From positions 1 through 9,956 of the forward strand of contig DQUJ01000168.1 in the NCBI GenBank assembly GCA_015662325.1: 9,956 bases of DNA, read 5' to 3'. The position numbers were made by a program, and so were the translations under genes. Of this stretch, positions 1-7,352 are shown in pieces (the first letter of the stretch is position 1; each line of letters opens with the position of its first letter). The notes beneath the pieces are model-generated. The model saw nothing but the letters and a program-made list of their open reading frames with translations, had not been told where the DNA came from and did no database searches. Source of the stretch: Leucothrix mucor (GTDB lineage Bacteria; Pseudomonadota; Gammaproteobacteria; Thiotrichales; Thiotrichaceae).

Positions 1-43
1 GATTAAAAACTCATTTAAACAAGTATACTGAACAGTCAAGACA

Positions 44-129
44 GCCGATATCTTCCACGAAGATCGGCGCAATAGAATGACTATTACGTCTCACTTCGTG
101 AAAATTAGCGACAGTTTTTTCTGCGCTAA
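44..129. repeat. Run of small hairpins upstream of prfB
   Basis: No gene is visible in 1-203; stops interrupt all frames. The stretch is instead rich in dyads. GCCGA (44-48) and TCTTC (51-55) pair with GAAGA (59-63) and TCGGC (64-68) around a CAC loop, with TA bulged. AATAG (71-75) pairs with CTATT (81-85). TCAC (91-94) pairs with GTGA (98-101). TTAGCG-A-CAG (105-114) pairs with CTG-CGCTAA (121-129) around a T6 loop. The last hairpin directly abuts the shared repeat at 130-158, so the run may be the interior of a repeat or MITE whose tip faces prfB. It could instead be the 3' end of an upstream transcript. The pairings are seen directly; the role is unknown. Confidence 0.5.
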
Positions 130-158
130 AATTTTATGGACTTGATCAGAGCTTCCTT
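130..158 (-). repeat. Copy 1 of a 29/30-bp inverted repeat, transposon-end or MITE-like
   Basis: This 29-bp stretch matches the reverse complement of 9866-9895 except for one mismatch (G versus C) and one missing base in a C run. Shared landmarks are AATTTTATGG, the palindrome TTGATCA and the outer tip TTCCTT. The two copies point in opposite directions with tips facing inward, towards prfB and clpA. Sequences beyond the conserved 30 bp show no convincing alignment. Such a short conserved end next to divergent, structured DNA suggests the terminal repeat of an IS or MITE family, but I cannot name it. Confidence 0.6.
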
Positions 159-171
159 AACAAGGTATGAT
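142..171 (+). promoter_or_regulatory. Candidate sigma-70 promoter for prfB
   Basis: TTGATC (142-147, four of six -35 consensus bases) is followed after 18 bp by TATGAT (166-171, five of six -10 bases). Transcription would start near 178 and give a leader of about 26 nt. The -35 element lies inside the 130-158 repeat, so the repeat would supply half of the promoter. This rests on sequence inspection only. Confidence 0.35.
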
Positions 172-203
172 TGCCGGCTTTCTGTAAGCTGATTTAAAAC
201 ATC

Positions 204-1299
204 ATGGAACTCAACCCTTTTTACACCCAAATTAAAGATTTACAAAAGCGCACCGTGGCGTTGAGGGGGTATCTTTGACTACGAAAACAAGAAAGAATTA
301 TTAGAAGAAACGGTTCGCGAATTAGAAGACCCCGATGTTTGGAACGACCACGATAAAGCCACGCGATTGGGTAAAGAGCGTACGGACCTTGAAGATGTGG
401 TTTTTTCCATTGATAAACTTACTAATGGTTTAGATGATGCTAAAGATCTACTCGAAATGGCAGAGTCAGAAGATGATCAAGAAACTGTTGATGCAGTAAT
501 CGAAGATATAGAAACTCATACGGTCGGCGTAGAGCGTTTAGAGTTCCAACGCATGTTTTCTGGCAAAATGGATAAGAACAATGCCTTCTTAGATATTCAA
601 TCGGGTTCTGGCGGTACAGAAGCGCAAGACTGGGCAGAAATGGTGTTACGCATGTATCTGCGCTGGGGTGAGGCAAAAGGCTTTAAAACCGAATTGATGG
701 AAGCTTCGGCGGGCGATGTCGCAGGTATTAAATCAGCTACGATCAGCTTTGAAGGTGAATACGCATTTGGCTGGTTACGCACCGAAATTGGAGTACATCG
801 TTTGGTAAGAAAATCCCCGTTTGATTCAGGTGGTCGTCGTCATACCTCTTTTTGTGCAGTATTTGTATCGCCAGAAATTGATGACGATATTGAAATAGAT
901 ATTGACCCATCGGATGTTAGAGTTGATGTATACCGTGCTTCGGGCGCGGGTGGTCAGCACGTAAATAAAACAGAATCTGCGGTACGTTTAACGCATAAGC
1001 CGACCAATACGGTGGTGCAATGTCAAAATGGACGTTCCCAGCATCAAAACAAAGCAACCGCGATGAAACAGTTAAAAGCGAAGTTGTACGAGCAAGAAAT
1101 TCAAAAACGTAATGCTGAAAGCCAAGAGTTAGAAGATAATAAATCCGATATCGGTTGGGGCAGCCAAATCCGTTCTTATGTGTTGGATGCATCACGGATA
1201 AAAGATTTACGCACGGGTGTCGAGACAGGAAATACGCAAGGTGTGCTGGATGGTAACCTTGATCAGTTTATTACAGCTAGCTTGAAAGCTGGGCTTTAA
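204..1299 (+). CDS. prfB: Peptide chain release factor 2 (RF2), made through a programmed +1 frameshift
   Basis: RF2 enters the ribosomal A site at UGA and UAA and triggers release of the finished protein. The coding sequence is join(204..275,277..1299), 364 residues, one shorter than E. coli RF2. The first 24 codons start at ATG 204 and run into an in-frame TGA at 276-278. Skipping T276 continues the protein in the main frame (Asp-Tyr-Glu...). The SPF stop-codon recognition tripeptide is at residues 204-206. The peptidyl-hydrolysis motif GGQ is at about 249-251, and its Gln is normally methylated by PrmC. Residue 245, equivalent to the unusual Thr246 of E. coli K-12, is Ala as in most bacteria. 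No strong Shine-Dalgarno precedes 204, but the frameshift geometry fixes this start. lysS lies downstream as in E. coli, though 256 nt away. Identity is certain. Confidence 0.97.
264..279 (+). promoter_or_regulatory. RF2 autoregulatory +1 frameshift site
   Basis: The elements are AGGGGG (264-269), TAT, the slippery codon CTT (273-275), TGA (276-278) and a following C (279). In the known E. coli mechanism the internal Shine-Dalgarno-like AGGGGG pairs with 16S rRNA three bases before CTT, and tRNA-Leu slips forward onto TTT. Slow UGA decoding at low RF2 favours the shift; ample RF2 terminates at codon 25. The match to the E. coli core is exact as far as I recall it, including the weak UGAC stop context. 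The gene is therefore expected to be feedback-regulated in the same way. Confidence 0.96.
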
Positions 1300-1320
1300 G
1301 CTGAGAAACAGTAAAAAATA

Positions 1321-1535
1321 TTTCCACGAAAGACACGAAATTAAAAAGCTCCCCACTTAGAAAAAGAGGGGTTGGAGAGATTTAAAATGGTCATTACAAA
1401 TTGATCTGAAATCCCTCTCAATTCCCTTTTACCAAGGGGGAAGCCATTGAATATAATATTCGCCAAGGAAGAGACGGAAAAACACAGAAAATGATTTAGG
1501 TCTTTTTCCGATGATTCCGAGTCTTCCGTGGCAAA
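1321..1535. repeat. Nested inverted repeats filling the prfB-lysS spacer
   Basis: The spacer holds no gene. Its outer arms, 1321-1340 (CCACGAAAGACACG) and 1516-1535 (reverse complement CCACGGAAGACTCG), form an inverted repeat. Inside lies an imperfect 37-bp palindrome, arms 1347-1383 and 1409-1445, matching at roughly two thirds of positions around a 25-nt loop. A third related motif (CCAAGGAAGAGACGG, from 1463) can pair with 1495-1531. Motifs of the CCACGGAAGACACGGAA kind and C-rich/G-rich palindromes of this kind recur between genes of many proteobacteria, in my recollection. I see no T-rich tail typical of an intrinsic terminator. The likely origin is one or two miniature repeats inserted between genes that are almost contiguous in E. 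coli. Confidence 0.6.
1429..1457 (+). promoter_or_regulatory. Candidate sigma-70 promoter for lysS
   Basis: TTACCA (1429-1434, four of six -35 bases) and a perfect TATAAT (1452-1457) are separated by exactly 17 bp. Transcription would start near 1464 and give lysS a leader of about 92 nt containing the 1463-1531 hairpin. The -35 element lies in the right arm of the repeat palindrome and the -10 just outside it. It is the best-looking promoter in the window, though in AT-rich DNA some chance matches are expected. Confidence 0.5.
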
Positions 1536-1555
1536 AATAGAAATGAGATAAGAGA

Positions 1556-3076
1556 ATGAGCGAAGAGAGCAACAATAACGAAAGCAACCAAGCAGAACCA
1601 CAAGATGAGAATCAACTCATCGCATTGCGCCGTGAAAAACTAGCGGAACTACGCAAACAAGGCATTGCATTCCCGAATGCGTTTAACCGTGAGTTTTATG
1701 CGGATGATCTGCAAAAAGAATACGAAGATAAAGAAAAACCGTGGTTCGAAGAAAACGAAGTCCGTGTGAGTGTCGCGGGACGAATGATGCTTAAACGCGT
1801 GATGGGCAAAGCAAGTTTTCTCACCATCTCCGATATGTCGGGACCTATTCAAGTTTATGCTCAAAAAGGCATGCTGGGCGATGAGCTTTATGATTCATTC
1901 AAAGGCTGGGATATTGGCGATATTGTTGGCGCAGAAGGCGTTCTTTTCAAAACCAATAAAGGCGAGCTTTCGGTTAAAGTTGATAAATTACAGCTTTTAA
2001 CTAAATCATTACGTCCACTGCCAGAAAAATTCCATGGTTTGAGTGACCAAGAACAGCGTTACAGACAGCGTTATTTAGATTTGATCATGAGCGATGAAAC
2101 GCGTAATACCTTTAAAATGCGTTCTAAAATCATTGCTTATATCCGTGATTACTTTATCCAAAATGACTTTATGGAAGTAGAAACGCCGATGCTTCAAGTC
2201 ATTCCTGGTGGCGCAACTGCTCGCCCGTTTGAGACGCATCACAACGCCTTAGATATTGATATGTATTTGCGTATCGCGCCAGAGCTATACCTAAAACGTT
2301 TAGTCGTGGGTGGCTTTGAACGCGTATTCGAAATTAACCGTAACTTTAGAAATGAAGGTTTATCGACGCGTCATAACCCTGAATTTACCATGATTGAGTT
2401 TTACCAAGCTTACGCAACGTTTCACGATTTAATGGATATAACCGAAGAATTATTACGTGGTTTAGCGGAGCATGTATTGGGCACAAGTGAAGTGACCTAT
2501 CAGGGCGAAACCTTTGATTTTGGTAAAACATTTGATCGTATCTCGGTGAAAGATTCGATACTAAAATACAATACGAATTTATCAGAAGCTGATATTAGTA
2601 ATCAAGAAAGCGCCAAGAAAATTGCAGAAGACCTAGGTATTCACGTAGAAAGTTACTGGGGTTTAGGCAAGCTTCAAATGGAAATATTCGATGAAACGGT
2701 CGAGAAAAAGCTGTTAAATCCAACCTTCATCACAGAATATCCTGCGGAAGTGTCACCATTAGCGCGCCGTAATGATAATGATGATTTTATAACCGACCGC
2801 TTTGAATTATTCATTGGTGGGCGCGAAATCGGCAATGGCTTCTCCGAGCTGAACGATGCCGAAGACCAATCAGAACGTTTCAAAAAACAAGTCGCAGAAA
2901 AAGATGCAGGTGATAACGAAGCGATGCATTACGATGCTGACTATATACGTGCGCTAGAATATGGTATGCCACCAACAGCAGGTGAGGGCATTGGTATTGA
3001 TCGTTTGGTCATGTTATTGACAGATGCGCCGTCCATAAGAGATGTAATATTGTTCCCGCATATGCGACCCGAATAA
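1556..3076 (+). CDS. lysS: Lysyl-tRNA synthetase, class II
   Basis: This enzyme charges tRNA-Lys with lysine using ATP in the cytoplasm. At 506 residues it is within one residue of the E. coli enzyme. A charged, Asn/Glu-rich N-terminus precedes the OB-fold anticodon-binding domain (about 68-148). The class II catalytic core follows: motif 1 around 195-215, ending at ETPML; motif 2 around 256-283, with [14 protein letters not shown]; motif 3 at about 476-503, with GIGIDR and the terminal FPHMRPE. All three motifs look intact. The start ATG 1556 has only a weak purine-rich upstream tract (GAGATAAGAG). It lies downstream of prfB, as in E. coli where the two genes form an operon. Here the repeat-filled spacer and candidate promoter suggest at least partly independent transcription. 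Confidence 0.97.
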   Translation: MSEESNNNESNQAEPQDENQLIALRREKLAELRKQGIAFPNAFNREFYADDLQKEYEDKEKPWFEENEVRVSVAGRMMLKRVMGKASFLTISDMSGPIQVYAQKGMLGDELYDSFKGWDIGDIVGAEGVLFKTNKGELSVKVDKLQLLTKSLRPLPEKFHGLSDQEQRYRQRYLDLIMSDETRNTFKMRSKIIAYIRDYFIQNDFMEVETPMLQVIPGGATARPFETHHNALDIDMYLRIAPELYLKRLVVGGFERVFEINRNFRNEGLSTRHNPEFTMIEFYQAYATFHDLMDITEELLRGLAEHVLGTSEVTYQGETFDFGKTFDRISVKDSILKYNTNLSEADISNQESAKKIAEDLGIHVESYWGLGKLQMEIFDETVEKKLLNPTFITEYPAEVSPLARRNDNDDFITDRFELFIGGREIGNGFSELNDAEDQSERFKKQVAEKDAGDNEAMHYDADYIRALEYGMPPTAGEGIGIDRLVMLLTDAPSIRDVILFPHMRPE

Positions 3077-3131
3077 AATATTGCCACAGAGTATCTATTT
3101 ATAATCCATTTATTTATAGCATATTTTAGAT

Positions 3132-3213
3132 CGTCATTCCCGCGCAGGCGGGAATCTAACTGTCATGATGGCACTTTGTATAAACATGGATACCTGCCTT
3201 CGAAGGTATGGCG
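3132..3213. repeat. 82-bp REP/MITE-like palindromic element between convergent genes
   Basis: A perfect 8-bp hairpin, ATTCCCGC (3136-3143) with GCGGGAAT (3148-3155) and loop GCAG, opens the element. A second hairpin, ATACCT (3190-3195) with AGGTAT (3204-3209), closes it. The ends CGTCAT and ATGGCG are near-complementary, which suggests a complete unit. CGTCATTCCCGCGCAGGCGG is a well-known type of dispersed intergenic repeat in proteobacteria. It sits between the 3' ends of lysS and ogt, a usual place for such elements, and could stabilise transcripts or stop read-through. There is no clear T run, so I do not call it a terminator. Confidence 0.75.
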
Positions 3214-3247
3214 TTATTTATATGTTTATAACAGCCATTGGTGGTCA

Positions 3248-3775
3248 CTATGATGAATAGTTTGTACCACTCTCTAGCTTCAACAAAAACTCCTTACGCC
3301 AAATCTCCCCACCATAACCCGTCATAGAACCGTTCTTGCCAATCACCCGATGACAGGGAATAAGAATAGAAATTTTATTACGATTGTTTGCATTTGCAAC
3401 AGCACGTACAGCTTTGGGTTTTTTAATAGCAATCGCTTGATCTTGATACGAACGGGTTTCGCCGTAGGGGATTTTTTTTAATGCCTCCCATGAAAGCATT
3501 TGAAAGTCAGTCCCTTTAAAATCTAATGGCACATTAAACTGTTTACGTTCACCCGAAAAATATTCGTTTAACTCTGTTTTAAGTTGGTCTAAATAAGGGC
3601 TTGTACCGGATTCAATTTTGCACCCAAATATTTTTTTTAAGTGATTTTGTTGCCTATTAAGACGTTTCTCCACATCCATAAACTCAAATAAACAGATGCC
3701 TTTTGAGCTAGCGGCAGCCAGCATTGTGCCGACTGGAGTTTCAATTTTTTCTGAAATGATTTTTTCACTATTCAT
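3248..3775 (-). CDS. ogt: Methylated-DNA--protein-cysteine methyltransferase (Ogt/MGMT type)
   Basis: This suicide repair protein moves the alkyl group from O6-alkylguanine (and O4-alkylthymine) in DNA to its own cysteine. It has 175 residues, close to E. coli Ogt (171). The acceptor Cys141 lies in the invariant PCHRV motif. The IPYGETRSY segment (102-110) and the KAVRAVANANNRN helix (121-133, with the base-flipping Arg124) match the DNA-binding wing and recognition helix of the family. The N-terminal part (ETPVGTMLAAASSKGICLFEF) resembles the corresponding part of Ada proteins, but no Ada methylphosphotriester or AraC-type domain is present, so this is a stand-alone enzyme. The start ATG has no convincing Shine-Dalgarno. 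The gene is transcribed alone, convergent to lysS. Confidence 0.93.
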   Translation of the reverse strand: MNSEKIISEKIETPVGTMLAAASSKGICLFEFMDVEKRLNRQQNHLKKIFGCKIESGTSPYLDQLKTELNEYFSGERKQFNVPLDFKGTDFQMLSWEALKKIPYGETRSYQDQAIAIKKPKAVRAVANANNRNKISILIPCHRVIGKNGSMTGYGGEIWRKEFLLKLESGTNYSS

Positions 3776-3871
3776 TTTTTAAGTGTAGCTTATAACCAGC
3801 AAAATTAATCAGTTTAATAGTGCTGCCTTGTATCTGAAAACCATATCCAATAAGGTGATGATTGATAGATA

Positions 3872-4373
3872 ATGGAATCGTATAACTTCATACTGAAAAG
3901 CCACTTATATAAAACCCAAATAAATTATAATGAAGAACCTGCTCGTTATTCTATTCTTTTCAATAATCTCACTCTTGTCCCAAGTGGTGATGATTCTGAT
4001 GATTTATCTTTCTATGCTTTGTGTGTGCTTCAGCGCATTTTGTAAGAAAAACTACCCTACGATTAAAAAACAAAATACCCGTGCAAGACGTATTAAAAGA
4101 GCACGTTTACGTCTACTTTTTAAAAACTAAATATCGCATGAGTAACCCACTCAAAGAGAGCTTGATCGCAGTGAAGGAATATTCTTTGATGAAGAAAACC
4201 AATGTAGGCTTAAGGATGAAGAGAGCCTTTTACGTTTTAATAAAGGGCAATTTGAAACGGTATCCCTTAAAACTGTATTATTAAATAGTGTGATTTATTT
4301 TAAACAAAAGGTTCACACTTTTAGAAAGGGTATCGCCAGTAGTAATATAAAAAGTAAAGCCTATTATGACTAG
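3872..4373 (+). pseudogene. Frameshifted gene for an unrecognised protein of about 167 residues
   Basis: No single frame is open here, but three consecutive segments read like one protein. Segment 1 is 3872-4042 (57 codons from ATG: MESYNFILKSHLYK..., ending ...SFYALCVLQRIL). Segment 2, about 4042-4148, is in the frame one base back (...NKIPVQDVLKEHVYVYF...KYRMSNP). Segment 3, 4146-4370, is one further base back (TQRELDRSEGIFFDEENQC..., ending ...SNIKSKAYYD) with TAG at 4371. Each junction falls at a short homopolymer, TTTT (4038-4041) and CCC (4146-4148), and each is repaired by restoring one base. An in-frame stop at 3866-3868 bounds the N-terminus, and no good Shine-Dalgarno is seen (AAGGTGA is 13 nt away). 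I see no membrane segment or known motif in the repaired frame, and I do not recognise the family. It is either a recent pseudogene or an intact gene with sequencing indels. Confidence 0.6.
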
Positions 4374-4412
4374 TTTAGAAGTCATTTAAATGATTCGGTG
4401 GATAATTGATAC

Positions 4413-4437
4413 CTCTCCCATTTTTAATAAAGGAGAG
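4413..4437. terminator. Possible weak bidirectional terminator hairpin
   Basis: CTCTCC (4413-4418) pairs perfectly with GGAGAG (4432-4437) around a 13-nt AT-rich loop, followed on the plus strand by ATTTTAAT. It lies between the convergent ends of the broken gene (4373) and the PfkB kinase (4447). The stem is short and the T tract poor, so any terminator function is tentative. Confidence 0.3.
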
Positions 4438-4446
4438 ATTTTAATG

Positions 4447-5445
4447 CTAGCCCGTCATATACTTTTTAAGCAATCCCTGATGAGTCTCTTTCTCTAAACG
4501 CGCACCAAAAGTCGCCACAATGCGCGCCGCCGATTCGCTGGCTAACATGCCTGCATCACGATCACTCATGCCTTGGGTTAAGCCGTACATAAATGCACCT
4601 GCAAACATATCACCCGCGCCATTAGTATCAATGGCTTTTACTGGGCTTACTTCAATATCGACGTGTTTATCGCCTGTAATAACTTTTGCGCCTTTTTTAC
4701 CGAGAGTCACCACGATTTTATCTGCGACCTTCGCTAATAAAGAGATTGCATCGTCAAGGTTATCCGTGCTTGTATAGGTTTGCGCTTCTTCTTCGTTACA
4801 AAATAAAACATCAACCCCATCGCCGATGATTTCTGTGATGCCATCTTTAAAGTAAGTCACCATCGCAGGGTCAGAAAAAGTAAAGGCAGTTTTCACGCCA
4901 TTTTCACGTGCTACATTACGTGCAGTAATAGCGGCATTTTTTGAAACATCAGATGTTACAAGATAGCCTTCGATGTATAAATATTCAGATTCTTTCAAAT
5001 CATCCAGATGTAAATCATCGCTAGAAAAATCGGAGGTAATTCCTAAGAATGTATTCATAGTACGTTCGGCATCATCAGTCACCATCACTAAGCATTTACC
5101 CGTAACACCATCACCTTTGATTTGATCTAAACGGGTTTTAACGCCCGCTTCTTCCAAATCTTTCATGTAGAAATCGCCGAGTTCATCATCGGCTACTTTA
5201 CAGGCATAAAATGATTTACCACCAAACTGACTGACTGCAACGATGCTGTTTGCGGCTGATCCACCACCCGCGCGTTTTTTAAGCCCAAACTGGCTTTCTA
5301 ATTCGCCATGTAGTTTTTCTTGTTGGTCTTGTTCTAGCAAGGTCATCATGCCTTTTTCAATGTTCTGTTGAGCAAGAAACTCATCAGTGACACCAAACTC
5401 CATGTCTACTAATGCGTTGCCGATGCCATATACGTGATATTTCAT
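4447..5445 (-). CDS. PfkB-family sugar/nucleoside kinase, probably adenosine kinase
   Basis: PfkB (ribokinase-fold) enzymes phosphorylate a sugar or nucleoside hydroxyl with ATP; adenosine kinases turn adenosine into AMP for purine salvage. This protein has 332 residues. The N-terminal substrate-side glycine motif is AGGGSAANS (59-67). The Mg/phosphate NxxE motif is in FCNEEEA (Asn217, Glu220). The C-terminal signature is DTNGAGDMFAGAF (273-285), with anion-hole GAG and catalytic base Asp279. The family assignment is firm. The substrate is inferred from overall resemblance to proteins commonly annotated as adenosine kinase in proteobacteria; fructokinase or ribokinase activity cannot be excluded. 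A purine tract (AGCAGAGAA) precedes the ATG at a plausible distance. It is transcribed singly and divergently from icd. Confidence 0.85.
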   Translation of the reverse strand: MKYHVYGIGNALVDMEFGVTDEFLAQQNIEKGMMTLLEQDQQEKLHGELESQFGLKKRAGGGSAANSIVAVSQFGGKSFYACKVADDELGDFYMKDLEEAGVKTRLDQIKGDGVTGKCLVMVTDDAERTMNTFLGITSDFSSDDLHLDDLKESEYLYIEGYLVTSDVSKNAAITARNVARENGVKTAFTFSDPAMVTYFKDGITEIIGDGVDVLFCNEEEAQTYTSTDNLDDAISLLAKVADKIVVTLGKKGAKVITGDKHVDIEVSPVKAIDTNGAGDMFAGAFMYGLTQGMSDRDAGMLASESAARIVATFGARLEKETHQGLLKKYMTG

Positions 5446-5469
5446 GATTATTCTCTGCTGGGTGATTAA

Positions 5470-5498
5470 TTTAGATCGCTAATTTAACAGAATATAAA
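5470..5498 (+). promoter_or_regulatory. Candidate sigma-70 promoter for icd
   Basis: TTTAGA (5470-5475, four of six) and TATAAA (5493-5498, five of six) are 17 bp apart in the 142-bp divergent spacer. They would give a leader of about 83 nt before icd. The whole spacer is AT-rich, so this could be a chance match. Confidence 0.3.
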
Positions 5499-5587
5499 CA
5501 AAACTAAAGTGCTAAATTTATGAGGGTTATCTTGTTTTAGGTTAAAATGTCCCCAAACTTATTAATCAGATTTAAATAGGAATACCT

Positions 5588-6844
5588 ATGAGCTATCAAC
5601 ACATCATCGTTCCCGAAAATGGCGAAAAGATCACTGTTAATTCGGATCACACAATTAATGTACCTGCGCAACCGATTATTCCTTATATAGAAGGTGATGG
5701 CATTGGTGTGGATATTTCACCCGTGATGATTAAAGTAATAGATGCAGCGGTAGAAAAAGCATACGGTTCTGATCGTAAAATCCATTGGATGGAAATTTAC
5801 GCGGGCGAGAAAGCCACCCAAGTGTATGGCGAAGATGTATGGATGCCCGAAGAAACATTGGATGCGATGAAACAGTATGTGGTTGCTATTAAAGGGCCTT
5901 TAACAACCCCCGTTGGCGGTGGTATACGCTCATTAAACGTAACCTTGCGCCAAGATCTTGATCTTTACACGTGTTTAAGACCGATCCGTTATTACGAAGG
6001 TACGCCTAGTCCTTTACGTGAACCCGAAAAAACCGACATGGTGATATTCCGCGAAAACTCTGAGGATATTTATGCAGGAATCGAATGGGAACAAGGCTCT
6101 GAAGAAGTCAAAAAAGTCATTAACTTTTTACAAGATGAAATGGGTGTAACAAAAATTCGTTTCCCAGAAACATCGGGGATCGGCATTAAGCCCGTATCTA
6201 TAGAAGGTACGCAACGCCTTGTGCGCAAAGCGTTGCAGTATGTAATTGATAATGACCGTGAAAGCCTAACGCTGGTTCACAAAGGTAATATCATGAAATT
6301 TACCGAAGGTGGTTTCAAACAATGGGGTTACGATTTAGCCCGCGAAGAATTTGGTGCGACCGAGCTAGATGGCGGCCCATGGTTGAGCTTTAAGAATCCA
6401 AACACCGGACGTGATATAATCGTTAAAGACGTGATAGCAGACGCATTCTTACAACACATATTATTATATCCAGAAGAATGCGACGTGATAGCAACACTCA
6501 ATTTAAACGGGGATTATATTTCGGATGCACTTGCCGCACAGGTAGGCGGAATCGGAATCGCGCCAGGGGCCAACATGTCCGATACCATCGGGCTATTTGA
6601 AGCAACCCATGGGACTGCGCCACCACTTGCGGGTCAAGACAAAGTAAATCCAGGTTCGATTATCTTATCCGCAGAAATGATGTTACGCCACATGGGTTGG
6701 GTAGAAGCTGCAGATGGTGTGGTTAAAGCACTTTCTGGGGCGATTGCATCCAAACGCGTCACCTTCGATTTTGCACGGCAGATGGATGATGCGGAAGAGG
6801 TTTCATGCTCTGAGTTTGGTGACCAAATGATCGCGTGTATGTAG
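5588..6844 (+). CDS. icd: Isocitrate dehydrogenase, type I homodimer
   Basis: This TCA-cycle enzyme oxidatively decarboxylates isocitrate to 2-oxoglutarate with reduction of NADP+ or NAD+. It has 418 residues (E. coli 416) and is highly similar along its whole length, with an offset of +2. Substrate and metal residues are conserved: Ser115, Asn117, Arg121, Arg131, Arg155, Tyr162, Lys232, Asp285, Asp309 and Asp313. Ser115 in GGGIRSLNV corresponds to the serine phosphorylated by AceK in E. coli, so that control is possible if aceK exists elsewhere. The coenzyme site is unusual: E. coli Lys344-Tyr345 are Pro346-Leu347 here and Tyr391 is Phe393, while Val351 and Arg395 are kept (Val353, Arg397). 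Coenzyme preference is therefore uncertain. AGGA (5578-5581), six bases before the ATG, supports the start. clpS and clpA follow, similar to the Pseudomonas icd-cspD-clpS-clpA order but without cspD. Confidence 0.95.
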   Translation: MSYQHIIVPENGEKITVNSDHTINVPAQPIIPYIEGDGIGVDISPVMIKVIDAAVEKAYGSDRKIHWMEIYAGEKATQVYGEDVWMPEETLDAMKQYVVAIKGPLTTPVGGGIRSLNVTLRQDLDLYTCLRPIRYYEGTPSPLREPEKTDMVIFRENSEDIYAGIEWEQGSEEVKKVINFLQDEMGVTKIRFPETSGIGIKPVSIEGTQRLVRKALQYVIDNDRESLTLVHKGNIMKFTEGGFKQWGYDLAREEFGATELDGGPWLSFKNPNTGRDIIVKDVIADAFLQHILLYPEECDVIATLNLNGDYISDALAAQVGGIGIAPGANMSDTIGLFEATHGTAPPLAGQDKVNPGSIILSAEMMLRHMGWVEAADGVVKALSGAIASKRVTFDFARQMDDAEEVSCSEFGDQMIACM

Positions 6845-6896
6845 ACTACGTTTGTTACAACTACACTCTATATATAGAACACTTATAAATAATACT

Positions 6897-7313
6897 ATGA
6901 CTAGAACTAGAACGATGAACATTCAAATAAATAATCGGTTCTTGAATCAAGCATCGATGAAACAGGGATTACCTATTGTTAATCAGGATGAAGAGCCGTT
7001 TAACGATGATAATGACCACGATTCTGGCTTGATGGTAGAAGAAGCCCGCCCAAAAGTGGCAGAGCCGAAGCGATATAAGGTTATACTGATTAACGATGAT
7101 TTCACACCAATGGAATTTGTGGTGCATATATTGACCGTATTCTTCAATTTGAATGAAGAAAAAGCAACACGTGTCATGTTAGCGGTGCATACCAAAGGCA
7201 AAGGCGTTTGTGGTGTTTTCGCAAAAGATGTCGCTGAAACAAAAGTAGTACAGGTGAATGAATTTGCACGCGAGAATCAACACCCTTTGTTGTGTACGAT
7301 GGAAGAAGAATAG
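6897..7313 (+). CDS. clpS: ClpS, ATP-dependent Clp protease adaptor (N-recognin)
   Basis: ClpS binds proteins with destabilising N-terminal residues (Phe, Leu, Trp, Tyr) and hands them to ClpA for degradation by ClpAP. From ATG 6897 it has 138 residues. The folded domain (about 58-138) is close to E. coli Clp[17 protein letters not shown] (60-75) carries the Asn-Asp-Asp pocket that binds the N-terminal amino group, [15 protein letters not shown] (94-108) holds the pocket Met, Val and His98, and ENQHPLLCT ends the domain. The first 57 residues are an acidic, probably disordered extension, longer than in E. coli. The start is uncertain: ATGs at 6897, 6915 and 6957 are all in frame and none has a clear Shine-Dalgarno; 6957 would give 118 residues, nearest the family norm. 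The gene lies between icd and its partner gene clpA. Confidence 0.93.
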   Translation: MTRTRTMNIQINNRFLNQASMKQGLPIVNQDEEPFNDDNDHDSGLMVEEARPKVAEPKRYKVILINDDFTPMEFVVHILTVFFNLNEEKATRVMLAVHTKGKGVCGVFAKDVAETKVVQVNEFARENQHPLLCTMEEE

Positions 7314-7352
7314 TAACCATACTAAAAAAGTATTTGCATACTCTCCGCACCA

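Noticed and set aside
264..278. prfB as a pseudogene with a premature stop at codon 25
   Set aside because: The stop sits in the exact RF2 frameshift context, and the rest of the gene is intact with SPF and GGQ motifs.
1341..1601. Minus-strand 86-codon frame in the prfB-lysS spacer
   Set aside because: It is made of the inverted repeats and the antisense of the lysS start, has no ribosome binding site and resembles no protein I know.
3930..4130. Small 66-codon plus-strand frame with a hydrophobic start and a very basic end, resembling a membrane peptide
   Set aside because: It lies out of frame across the first two segments of the broken gene at 3872-4373, whose repaired reading explains the region better. 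It also has no ribosome binding site.
4021..4284. GTG-started 87-codon frame as an independent gene
   Set aside because: Its first half is the middle segment of the frameshifted gene. Its second half runs out of frame with the stronger segment at 4146-4370.
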